NCBI RefSeq assembly: GCF_000617845.2
Contig: NZ_DF820425.1
Coordinates: 1,619,690 to 1,683,689 of the forward strand
Reading direction: 5' to 3'
Source: Bradyrhizobium sp. DOA9
GTDB taxonomy: Bacteria; Pseudomonadota; Alphaproteobacteria; Rhizobiales; Xanthobacteraceae
Length of the DNA: 64,000 nt
Under the pieces are notes generated by a model. It was not told the DNA's origin and searched no databases. It saw nothing but the letters and a program-made list of their open reading frames with translations. Positions 56,990-64,000 of the stretch are shown here, piece by piece. A program made the position numbers and the translations under genes. Position 1 is the first letter of the stretch. Every line of letters begins with the position of its first letter.

Positions 56990-58384
56990 CTACGCGCCGC
57001 GCGGCTGGGTCCAGATCGAGATCGGCTGCTGAATGCCGCGGACCGCCCGCGGCTCTCGCGCTTGCAATGACTGAAACGTTGCGGCGCCGTCGCCGAGCTC
57101 GGCCTTCGCCTGGCTGACGAGGTCGTCACTTGCCACCAACGCGCAATCGAAGGTGCGGGTCAAGGCTTCGAGACGGCTGGCCACGTTGACGGTCGCGCCG
57201 ATCACGGCAAATTCCAGGCAGGTCTGTCCGATGTCGCCGAGCACCACCGGCCCATAATGCAAGCCGAAGCTCACATGAAGCGGTGGCTCGCCTGACGCTG
57301 CCCGCCGATCGTTCCAGCCGTCCGCAGAGGTGATCATCGCCTGCGCACATCGCAGCGCGTTGCCGGCGTCGTGCGCGCCCGCGAACGGCGTGCCGAACGT
57401 CGCCATCAATCCGTCACCGAGATATTTGTCGAGCGTGCCGCTATGGCGGAAAACCTCCTGCTCCATCAATCCGTGGAATTCGCGCAGCGTTCGCACCACC
57501 TCCTGCGGCGAGCGCGCATCGGCAAACGCCGTGAAGCCGACGATGTCGACGAACAGCACCGCGACGTGTTGCGTGCGCACCTGCTTCAGCGGCTCGTCCT
57601 GCTTCGACAATTCCGCCACGACATTGGGCGAGAAGTAGCGTGCGAGGTTGCCGCGCTCGCGCTCCACTGCGGCATGCCGGACCAGGAGATCGTTGCTGCG
57701 GCGGACCGCGAGCGCCAAGGTCATGGCCACGATCATGAATACGACGATCTCCTGGATGCGAACGTGGAATACGATTTCGCTGGGCGAGATCATCGCAAAC
57801 AAGCGCTGATCGCTGCCGGTTGCGGCCGCGATTCGGGCCGTCAGCGCAGGATCGCGATCGGGTTGCCACCAGACCCAGGCCATGCCGACGATCCAGAGCC
57901 CAGCCGTCCATAGCCCGACCGCAATGACGGTCCGCCAGGTATAGGCCAGCGTGGCGCCTGCGAGCAGCACGAAGAAATAGATGAAGTTGCCGAAATGGTA
58001 CTGCATCGCGACCGGCCAATGCGAGGCTCCGAACGGATTTGGAACCACGACGACGTATGTCAGCAGCGCCAGGTCGCAAAACAGGAGGGCCAATTCCGGC
58101 CGTGACACGCCCACCCGCCCAACCCTGACCTGGGCCCAGCCGATCAGTGCGAACAAGCCGAGCAGCGCCACGTAGTAGAGCTGCTCCCAGGCCGGGTTGA
58201 TCATCAGCAGCAGGCAGGCAATGACGGCGAGGGCGACATAGCGCGCCCGCACCGCGAGTTGCAGGCCCTCCCGCTTGGCAGACGTCAGCGCGGCCTGTGC
58301 GAACTGAACTGTTTCGGCATCGCGCTTGTTCGGCGCCGGCGACAGCGCAGCCGGCAGGTTGAAGCGCTCGACGAGCATTGTCAC
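56990..58384 (-). CDS. Membrane-bound class III adenylate/guanylate cyclase
   Basis: 464 aa. The N-terminal half (about 50-240) has around six membrane helices with no other recognisable domain. Then comes a linker and a class III cyclase domain (about 270-450): HVAVLFVDIVGFTAF (metal Asp), KYLGDGLMATFG (second metal Asp), HVSFGLHYGPVVLGDIG, and GATVNVASRLEAL. All key residues appear present, so it should make cAMP (or cGMP). Signal and target unknown. It is transcribed alone on the minus strand, convergent with carD. Confidence 0.88.
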   Translation of the reverse strand: MTMLVERFNLPAALSPAPNKRDAETVQFAQAALTSAKREGLQLAVRARYVALAVIACLLLMINPAWEQLYYVALLGLFALIGWAQVRVGRVGVSRPELALLFCDLALLTYVVVVPNPFGASHWPVAMQYHFGNFIYFFVLLAGATLAYTWRTVIAVGLWTAGLWIVGMAWVWWQPDRDPALTARIAAATGSDQRLFAMISPSEIVFHVRIQEIVVFMIVAMTLALAVRRSNDLLVRHAAVERERGNLARYFSPNVVAELSKQDEPLKQVRTQHVAVLFVDIVGFTAFADARSPQEVVRTLREFHGLMEQEVFRHSGTLDKYLGDGLMATFGTPFAGAHDAGNALRCAQAMITSADGWNDRRAASGEPPLHVSFGLHYGPVVLGDIGQTCLEFAVIGATVNVASRLEALTRTFDCALVASDDLVSQAKAELGDGAATFQSLQAREPRAVRGIQQPISIWTQPRGA

Positions 58385-58414
58385 GGCAGTCTCCTCAATA
58401 GGGCTTAAGCTGCT

Positions 58415-58786
58415 TCAAGTCCGCTGCGTCCTTGCCGAGACGCCGACTTCATCTCGGCGACCTCCTCCGTCAGCCGCGGCTGCAACCGACGTCCACCAAT
58501 TCCCCATGGCGTCGATCAACGGCACGAGGGCATGACCGGCGGAGGTCAGATCGTACTCTACGCGCAGCGGATATCCGCCGAATTCGGTGCGGCTTACGAT
58601 GCCGGCGTCCTCCAGCTTGCGAAGCTCGAGTGCGAGCATTCTGTGCGAGATGGTCGGATTGTCCCGGCGCAGATCGCTGAAGCGCTTGGTACCCTGCTTC
58701 AAATAGTAGATCAGCAGCGTCGGCCAGCGACCGCTCAGAATCTGCATCACTTCCTCGATGGGACATCTCGACACGAGATCCTTCAT
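58415..58786 (-). CDS. HxlR-family transcriptional regulator
   Basis: 123 aa winged-helix protein: CPIEEVMQILSGRWPTLLIYYL, FSDLRRDNPTISHRMLALELRKLEDAGIVSR and the wing GGYPLRVEYDLT. One N-terminal cysteine (near residue 8) is the redox or electrophile-sensing type of position. It is divergent from the glutathione S-transferase gene (108 bp apart), the common arrangement in which HxlR controls a detoxification enzyme. Confidence 0.92.
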   Translation of the reverse strand: MKDLVSRCPIEEVMQILSGRWPTLLIYYLKQGTKRFSDLRRDNPTISHRMLALELRKLEDAGIVSRTEFGGYPLRVEYDLTSAGHALVPLIDAMGNWWTSVAAAADGGGRRDEVGVSARTQRT

Positions 58787-58894
58787 CGATGCCTCCAGGT
58801 TACAAAAAAGTTCGTAATTTGCTTGATGCGGCGAGCGACTAGGGTCGCGTCACCGCTGCGCAGCGTGATCATCAGAAATCACGGAGAATGGATC

Positions 58895-59599
58895 ATGGAC
58901 CCAATTCTACTCTACGGCTTCCCGAAGGGAAGCTCCATGGGGCTCGTCGCGGCTCTCGAATGGCTGGGCAAGCCATATCGGTTGTGTCGGGTCGCCATGA
59001 TGGGCGAGATGCGAAACCCGTCATACGCCCGTATCAATCCGCGACATGAGACGCCGGTGTTCATCACCGGGCAGGGCGAGGTGCTGACGGAAACGATGGC
59101 GATCGCAGCCTGGTTAGAGGCCAGGGACGTCGAACGGCGCATCAGCTTCGATCCCTCTTCGCGGCAAGCCGATCGCATGCATCAGCTCATGGCGTTCGTG
59201 AATACCGGTTTCACCGCCGCCTTCGCGCCGCTGTGGGCCGCATTGGAAGCCGACGCCATGGAGCCGGCGACGAAGTCGGCCCTGCGCGCCTTTGGCACAG
59301 CAAGGGTCATCGAGCGTCATGACAAGCTCGAAGCGATGATCGAAGCGCGGCAATTCCTGCTCGGCGACCGGCCGACCCTCGCCGACGCCGTGCTTGTCGG
59401 CGTCGCGCGCTGGCTCGACTTCCACGCCGTTGCGGAGAGCAGCCGCTGGCCGAAGCTGGCAGCACTGCGGGCTCGCCTCGAAGCCGATCCCGCGGTCCTC
59501 TACGCCGCCGCTCTGGAGGACGGCGGCTCCGATCCGGGAACGGGATCGTGCAAAGGCCACGTCGCGCTGGCTGAGGTGATTGCGCGGTTCGGCAAGTAG
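58895..59599 (+). CDS. Glutathione S-transferase family protein
   Basis: 234 aa from ATG 58895 with GGAG eight bases upstream; the in-frame sequence before it lies in the HxlR gene. The N-terminal thioredoxin-like fold has LLYGFPKGSSMGLVAALEWL, then PRHETPVFITGQGEVLTETMAI. The C-terminal domain is helical (about 90-225), with LLGDRPTLADAVLVGVARW. Cytoplasmic. Likely induced through the adjacent HxlR regulator by a reactive compound. Confidence 0.88.
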   Translation: MDPILLYGFPKGSSMGLVAALEWLGKPYRLCRVAMMGEMRNPSYARINPRHETPVFITGQGEVLTETMAIAAWLEARDVERRISFDPSSRQADRMHQLMAFVNTGFTAAFAPLWAALEADAMEPATKSALRAFGTARVIERHDKLEAMIEARQFLLGDRPTLADAVLVGVARWLDFHAVAESSRWPKLAALRARLEADPAVLYAAALEDGGSDPGTGSCKGHVALAEVIARFGK

Positions 59600-59617
59600 C
59601 GGCCGGTGCGCACGCCT

Positions 59618-59748
59618 CGTCCTTCGAGACGGCACTGACGTGCCTCCTGAGGATGAGGCTCATCAGCATCAGTGATCGTTGAACCTGCAGCCACGCAACT
59701 CCGTCCTCATCCTGAGGAGCCCGCCTAAGCGGGCGTCTCGAAGGATGG
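59618..59748. repeat. Palindromic repeat (CTCATCCTGAGGAGC type)
   Basis: CGTCCTTCGAGACGGC..CTCCTGAGGATGAGG and the mirror CCTCATCCTGAGGAGCCCGCCTAAGCGGGCGTCTCGAAGGATG. Long paired inverted repeat in the gap between two convergent genes (the GST and regR). Confidence 0.8.
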
Positions 59749-59782
59749 CCTTAAGGCAATGCTCTCGAATGCGATAGCGCTC

Positions 59783-60316
59783 CTACTTCACCGGGCGCTT
59801 CTCGAGCTTCCGCGCCAGCGTCCGCCGGTGCATGCCGAGCCGGCGGGCCGCTTCCGAGATGTTGAACTCGGTCTCGATCAGGGTCTGGTGGATGCGCTCC
59901 CATTCCAGCGTCTTGATCGAGGTCGGCCGCGTATCGAGCGCGACCTCGGCGTTGCCTTCGGCCTTGTGGAAGGCGGCCTCGATGTCGTCGGTGTTCGACG
60001 GCTTTGCCAGATAGTGGCAGGCCCCGAGCTTGATCGCCTCGACGGCGGTGGAGATGCTGGCAAAGCCGGTCAGCACCACGATCAGCATGTCGGGATCATG
60101 CGTGTGCAGGAGCTCGACGCAGGCGAGCCCCGAGGCGCCGCCGAGCTTGAGGTCGACCACGGCGTGACCGAAGGAGCGTTCCTCCAGCACCTGGCGCACC
60201 TCCTCGATCGAGGCGGCGAGCACGACCTCGTAGCCGCGGCGCTCGAACGAGCGCTTCAGCGTGCGGGCAAAGCCCGCATCGTCCTCGACGACGATGAGCG
60301 AACGGTCAGGCGTCAA
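59783..60316 (-). CDS. regR: Redox-responsive response regulator RegR/ActR
   Basis: 177 aa. Receiver domain with EDD at 11-13, phosphorylation site Asp55 (HAVVDLKLGG) and KP near 105. A short linker leads to a Fis-type helix-turn-helix (NISEAARRLGMHRRTLARKL). This matches the RegA/ActR/RegR/PrrA family, which controls energy metabolism and nitrogen and carbon fixation under low redox. It overlaps the sensor gene regS by 11 bp. In Bradyrhizobium the pair is RegSR. Confidence 0.94.
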   Translation of the reverse strand: MTPDRSLIVVEDDAGFARTLKRSFERRGYEVVLAASIEEVRQVLEERSFGHAVVDLKLGGASGLACVELLHTHDPDMLIVVLTGFASISTAVEAIKLGACHYLAKPSNTDDIEAAFHKAEGNAEVALDTRPTSIKTLEWERIHQTLIETEFNISEAARRLGMHRRTLARKLEKRPVK

Positions 60317-61709
60317 AATTCCCTCCGATCGCCAAGGTTGCGAGCGGCAGCGTGAGGCGCACCGTGGCGCCGCGCTTCCTGTGGTTCTCGGCGGTCACGG
60401 TGCCCCCCAATTTGCGCACGACGTTCACCACCAGGAACAGGCCGAGCCCGCCGCCGGCGCGGCCCTTGCTCGACTGGTAGGGCTTCCCCAGCTGCGCCAG
60501 CATCTCCGGCGCAAAGCCCGGGCCGCGGTCGGAGATCGACAGCACGAGATTGTCGCCCTCGCGCTCGGCGACGAGCTCGACCCACTCGCGCGAGACCTCA
60601 TAGGCGTTGTCGAGCACGTTGAAGATCACCTGCTTCAGCGCGACGTCGGAGACGATCGCGACGTCCTCGCCGAAGGTATTGACGAAATAGAGCGTGCGGG
60701 CCGAGCGCGCATTGCGCCATTCCTCGACCAGCGCGGTGACGAAGGCCGTCACCGTCGTCGGCGAGGAGCCTTCACCGCGCGCTTCGCCTGCCGACACCAG
60801 GATGCCCGTCACGATCGACTTGCAGCGCTGCAGCGACGTCTCCATTTCGGCGAGGTCCTCGGCGAGCTCCTGATCGGAGGCGAGGTCCGGCATGCGGCGC
60901 CAGTCGCTGAGGATCACCGAGAGCGAGGCGAGCGGCGTGCCGAGCTCATGCGCCGCGCCGGAGGCCAGCAGGCCCATGCGCACGATATGGTCCTGCTCGG
61001 CGGCATGCTGGCGCAGCGCCGCCAGATGCGCGTCGCGCTCGCGCAAATTCCGGTTGATGCGGGTGACGAACACGACGAGCAGCACGGCGTTGAGCGCGAA
61101 GCCCAGGAGCATGCCGAGCACCGTGAGCGTATAGGTCTCGCTCAACGGATTCGGCGGCAGATCGAGCGGCCGGTAGGCCAATGTCAGCCAGACGAAGCTC
61201 GCGCAGGTCAGCGCCACCAGCGACCAGGTCGAGCGGGCATCGAGCAGCACCGCGCCGAGCGTCACCTGCAGCAGGAACAGCGAGGTGAAGGGATTGGTGG
61301 CGCCGCCGGAGAGATAGAGCTGCGCGGTCAGCGCGGCGACGTCCAGCATCAAGGCGACCAGGAGCTCGTTGCTGGAGATCGCGGCGCGATGGCGCACCCA
61401 GACCAGGCTGGAGACGTTGAGCAGCACCAGCGCGCCGATCACCGCGCCCATCCGTTCCAGCGGCAGGGGGATGCCGAGGCCGAAATGCACGGCCCCGATG
61501 GTCACGATCTGGCCGACCACCGCGGTCCAGCGCAGCTGGATCAGCAACGCCATGTTCTTGCGGTTGGTCTCGTCGTCGGTCGGCGTGGTGCCGATCAGCT
61601 CGCTGCGCGCGTCGGCCTGCGATTGCAGCGTGACGGCCTGCCCGTCACGCCCAAGCATCTGGGAAAGCGTTTTCCCGTCGTCAGGTCGGCTCGACGATCG
61701 TTCCAGCAT
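60306..61709 (-). CDS. regS: Redox sensor histidine kinase RegS/RegB/ActS
   Basis: 467 aa from ATG 61709; another possible start is 61658. Six membrane helices lie in the first 215 residues. They include the quinone-sensing loop GGATNPF (135-141), invariant in RegB. The H-box is SGAAHELGTPLASL (His254). Cys296 (LQRCKSIV) stands where RegB carries its redox-active cysteine about 40 residues after the histidine. The ATPase domain has N-box IFNVLDNAYE and SDRGPGF / GGGLGLFL. It is expected to respond to the ubiquinone pool. Upstream gene is SURF1; together they link respiration to regulation. Confidence 0.93.
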   Translation of the reverse strand: MLERSSSRPDDGKTLSQMLGRDGQAVTLQSQADARSELIGTTPTDDETNRKNMALLIQLRWTAVVGQIVTIGAVHFGLGIPLPLERMGAVIGALVLLNVSSLVWVRHRAAISSNELLVALMLDVAALTAQLYLSGGATNPFTSLFLLQVTLGAVLLDARSTWSLVALTCASFVWLTLAYRPLDLPPNPLSETYTLTVLGMLLGFALNAVLLVVFVTRINRNLRERDAHLAALRQHAAEQDHIVRMGLLASGAAHELGTPLASLSVILSDWRRMPDLASDQELAEDLAEMETSLQRCKSIVTGILVSAGEARGEGSSPTTVTAFVTALVEEWRNARSARTLYFVNTFGEDVAIVSDVALKQVIFNVLDNAYEVSREWVELVAEREGDNLVLSISDRGPGFAPEMLAQLGKPYQSSKGRAGGGLGLFLVVNVVRKLGGTVTAENHRKRGATVRLTLPLATLAIGGNFDA

Positions 61710-62532
61710 CTGATCCCGTCCTGCGGGCGACGGCATCCTTGCCGCCGGCCTTGTCGTGGACGAAGCGCTTGCGGCGGAACAGCCCGCCGCCGAATGTGAC
61801 GAAAAGCCTGCCGGCCAGCATGAAAGCCAGGGCAAACCACGTCAGCGCGTAGATCAGGTGGTTATTGGGAAAGCGGATCACGGTCAATCCGCCGATTGGG
61901 CCGCCGGCGATTTGTGATCCGGCGTCGGCGTCCACGAAGAAGGGTGCGACCTCGCCGAGGCCGCGCGCCGCCGCAATGGCGGCGACGTCCCGCGAGTACC
62001 AGCGGTTGTGCTGGGGCACGTTGGTCCGCAAGAAACCGCCCCTCGGCTCGGTGATGCGCAGCAGGCCGGTGATCTCCACCCGTCGCTGCGGATTGCCGTT
62101 CCGGCGCGTCGATGCGTCGCGCCGCTCGGACGGCACGAAGCCGCGGTTGATCAGCACCAGCGTGCCGTCGTCGCGCTGAAGCGGCGTCAGCACCCAATAG
62201 CCCGGCCCTTCCTCGGTGACGGCCTGAACCAGCGTCTCGCTGTCATGCAGGAAGCGTCCGCTCAGGCTGACGTGCCTGTATTCGTCGCTTGCGGCGCTGA
62301 CGGCGGGCCACGAAGTGGGCGGGGGGATCGGCTGCGCCGGCGCGTGGACGCGCTGCTCGACCCGATCGATCAGCGCCAGCTTCCAGGCGCGGCGCTCGAT
62401 CTGCCAGACGCCGAGCGCGATCAGAACCGCAAAAGCAACGAGCGAGAGGACCGTGAGCCACGGGGACGGGATGCGCGCAGCCTTGCCACGCGCATCGCCG
62501 TCCTCGGCCGTCACGGTCCCGGTGTCGCTCAC
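61681..62532 (-). CDS. SURF1 family protein
   Basis: 283 aa from GTG 62532, which overlaps the cyoD stop (GTGA); an upstream frame is not needed. Two membrane helices, one near residues 28-45 and one near 235-255, enclose a periplasmic domain with the SURF1 signatures LGVWQIERRAWK, GYWVLTPLQRDDG, LINRGFVP and RFPNNHLIYALTWFALA. SURF1 proteins help insert heme into heme-copper oxidases. Encoded in the cyo operon, it presumably serves the quinol oxidase. Confidence 0.9.
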   Translation of the reverse strand: MSDTGTVTAEDGDARGKAARIPSPWLTVLSLVAFAVLIALGVWQIERRAWKLALIDRVEQRVHAPAQPIPPPTSWPAVSAASDEYRHVSLSGRFLHDSETLVQAVTEEGPGYWVLTPLQRDDGTLVLINRGFVPSERRDASTRRNGNPQRRVEITGLLRITEPRGGFLRTNVPQHNRWYSRDVAAIAAARGLGEVAPFFVDADAGSQIAGGPIGGLTVIRFPNNHLIYALTWFALAFMLAGRLFVTFGGGLFRRKRFVHDKAGGKDAVARRTGSDAGTIVEPT

Positions 62533-62909
62533 TTCATGCCGCCCATCTGGTGCATTGGCATCATGTTGCTGTTGAGGTGGCTCATCACCCACAGCGAACC
62601 CGACAGGGCGATCACCACCATCACGATGGTGAAGATCAGCGCCATCATGGTCCAGCCGTTCTCGGACGTCGTGTTCATGTGCAGGAAGTAGACCATGTGC
62701 ACGACGATCTGCACGATGGCGAAGGCCATGATCACCAGCGCGGTGATCTGCTTGCTCGGCAGCGCGCCGCTCATCACCAGCCAGAACGGGATCGCGGTGA
62801 GCACGACCGAGAGCACGAAGCCGAGCATGTAGCCCGAGAACGTGCTGTGGGCGTGGCCGCCCTCGTGGTGATGGTCGTGCGCGCCGGCTGCGTGGGTATC
62901 GGTGCTCAT
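62529..62909 (-). CDS. cyoD: Cytochrome o ubiquinol oxidase subunit IV
   Basis: 126 aa from ATG 62909 (overlaps the cyoC stop by ATGA). A histidine-rich N-terminus ([12 protein letters not shown]) is followed by three helices: [44 protein letters not shown] and [21 protein letters not shown]. This is the standard CyoD architecture. Confidence 0.94.
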   Translation of the reverse strand: MSTDTHAAGAHDHHHEGGHAHSTFSGYMLGFVLSVVLTAIPFWLVMSGALPSKQITALVIMAFAIVQIVVHMVYFLHMNTTSENGWTMMALIFTIVMVVIALSGSLWVMSHLNSNMMPMHQMGGMK

Positions 62910-63535
62910 CGCAGAACTCCCAGGAGATAGACGAAGGTGAAGACGCCGATCCAGACCACGTCGAGGAAGTGCCAGAACATCGACAGGCACATCAGGCGGC
63001 GGCGGTTGGCCTCGATCAGGCCGAACTTTCCGACCTGCACCATCAGCGTCACCAGCCAGATCAGGCCGCAGCTGACGTGCAGGCCGTGGGTGCCAACCAG
63101 GGTGAAGAAGGCGGAGAGGAAGGCGCTGCGCTGCGGCGTCGCACCCTCGTGGATCATGTGGGCGAACTCGAACAGCTCGATGCCGATGAACGCGGCTCCG
63201 AACAGGCCGGTGATCGCCAGCCAGATTTGCGTCTGCGCGACCTTGTTCTGCTGCATCGTCAGCATGGCAAAGCCGTAGGTGATCGACGACAGCAGCAGCA
63301 TGGACGTGTTCACCGCGACCAGGTTGAGGTCGAACAGGTCCTTCGGCGCGGGGCCGGCGGCATAGTTGCCGCCGAGCACGCCGTAGGTGGCGAACAGGAT
63401 CGCGAAGATGAGGCAGTCGCTCATCAGGTAGATCCAGAAGCCGAGCGAGGTGCTCCAGCCTTCCGGATGCGGATGCTCGTCGGCGAGGTAGAAGACCGGC
63501 TCGCCGGTCTGCGAGGGATGAACAGCGACAGTCAT
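62906..63535 (-). CDS. cyoC: Cytochrome o ubiquinol oxidase subunit III
   Basis: 209 aa with five membrane helices: [20 protein letters not shown], the [15 protein letters not shown] segment, [16 protein letters not shown] and [13 protein letters not shown], then [17 protein letters not shown]. It matches CyoC, a subunit III homologue, and lies directly after cyoB (adjacent, one base apart). Confidence 0.95.
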   Translation of the reverse strand: MTVAVHPSQTGEPVFYLADEHPHPEGWSTSLGFWIYLMSDCLIFAILFATYGVLGGNYAAGPAPKDLFDLNLVAVNTSMLLLSSITYGFAMLTMQQNKVAQTQIWLAITGLFGAAFIGIELFEFAHMIHEGATPQRSAFLSAFFTLVGTHGLHVSCGLIWLVTLMVQVGKFGLIEANRRRLMCLSMFWHFLDVVWIGVFTFVYLLGVLR

Positions 63536-64000
63536 TTACTTGGCTCCGGCGAGCAGCTTGGTGCGCGCGTCCTCGGTCCGGATGATGTCGTCAGCCGGAA
63601 TGTCGAAGTCGCGGTGATAGTTGAAGGTGTGGCCGATCCCGACGGCGAGCATCGCGATGAAGCTCAACGCCGCGAGCCACCACATGTACCAGATCAGGCC
63701 GAATCCCATCGCGGTGGCGAGGCCGGCGAGGATGATTCCGGTGCCGGTGCTGCTGGGCATGTGGATCGGCCTGAACCCGGTGAGCGGACGCTGGTAGCCG
63801 CGCCGCTTCATGTCCCACCACGCGTCGTTGTCGTGAACGACCGGGGTGAAGGCGAAGTTGTAGTCCGGCGGCGGCGAGGAGGTCGCCCATTCCAGCGTGC
63901 GCGCGTCCCAGGGATCGCCGGTGACGTCCTTGAGCTGCTCGCGCTTGAGCAAAGAGACCGCGAACTGCATCAGCATCGAGAGGATGCCGATGAAGACGAA
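63536..64000 (-). CDS. cyoB: Cytochrome o ubiquinol oxidase subunit I, C-terminal part
   Basis: Partial: the visible 154 codons are the C-terminus; the gene continues past the window edge. GDPWDARTLEWATSSPPPDYNF is diagnostic for the end of subunit I in heme-copper oxidases, followed by WWDMKRRGYQRP and two more helices (GIILAGLATAMGFGLIWYMW, LSFIAMLAVGIGHTF) found in CyoB. The catalytic histidines lie outside the window. The operon order cyoBCD-SURF1-regS-regR is read leftwards. Confidence 0.94.
   Translation of the reverse strand, partial: FVFIGILSMLMQFAVSLLKREQLKDVTGDPWDARTLEWATSSPPPDYNFAFTPVVHDNDAWWDMKRRGYQRPLTGFRPIHMPSSTGTGIILAGLATAMGFGLIWYMWWLAALSFIAMLAVGIGHTFNYHRDFDIPADDIIRTEDARTKLLAGAK

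Overview
The window is GC-rich, densely coded chromosomal DNA from an alphaproteobacterium. It looks most like the Bradyrhizobium/Rhodopseudomonas group. The grounds are the RegSR-type redox regulators beside a cyo quinol oxidase, the urt/fmd layout, a CarD protein with an AKP-rich leader, a SUV3-like helicase followed by an S4 protein, fdxA and carD, and many palindromic intergenic repeats of the kind common in that group. The genus is an inference from recalled family features; no search was run. I saw no rRNA, tRNA, CRISPR array or insertion sequence.

Layout. 1-181 is the tail of an EthA-like flavin monooxygenase. 311-4592 (minus) is a two-component pair: an unusual hybrid histidine kinase whose sensor is a whole NCS1-type permease plus a cysteine-rich module, and a LuxR-type response regulator. 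Divergent from it, 4762-11628 is a urea/short-chain-amide ABC transporter (urtABCDE) with formamidase (fmdA) and an FmdB zinc ribbon, ending in an aliphatic amidase gene (amiE) wrecked by a large internal deletion. 12156-19348 holds an autotransporter, a lone MCE protein, an NDP-forming acyl-CoA synthetase and a class GN sortase; 19527-21791 is the sortase target (VIT/vWA, LPKTA tail). 21979-31679 (plus) is an XRE regulator followed by an acyl-CoA catabolic cluster: two acyl-CoA dehydrogenases, a GST-like protein, an AraC regulator, a beta-keto acid cleavage enzyme and a two-subunit biotin carboxylase.

31910-33747 has a CREST-type membrane protein behind a pair of palindromic operators, and an outer-membrane barrel. 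34107-39813 (minus) is a complete peptide ABC transporter. 39994-42717 is an acyl-CoA ligase with an iron-type alcohol dehydrogenase. 43029-44918 has a PilZ protein and a DUF2235 hydrolase. 45308-48913 is a visibly AT-richer two-gene island: a UG/Abi-like reverse transcriptase followed by a GHKL (HSP90-like) ATPase fused to a PD-(D/E)XK nuclease. It sits just past the terminator of rpmB and is the best candidate here for an undescribed defence system.

From 49174 on the genes are mostly housekeeping: rpmB, a DUF3108 protein, a SUV3-like helicase with a long disordered tail, an S4 RNA-binding protein that apparently starts at ACG, fdxA, carD, a membrane adenylate/guanylate cyclase, a divergent HxlR/GST pair, regR-regS, a SURF1 gene and cyoD-cyoC-cyoB, the last running off the window edge.

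Common theme: nitrogen-compound scavenging (amides/urea, peptides) and acyl-CoA breakdown, with several families of 50-165 bp palindromic repeats filling the gaps, two of them inside operons and one supplying the C-terminus of a protein.
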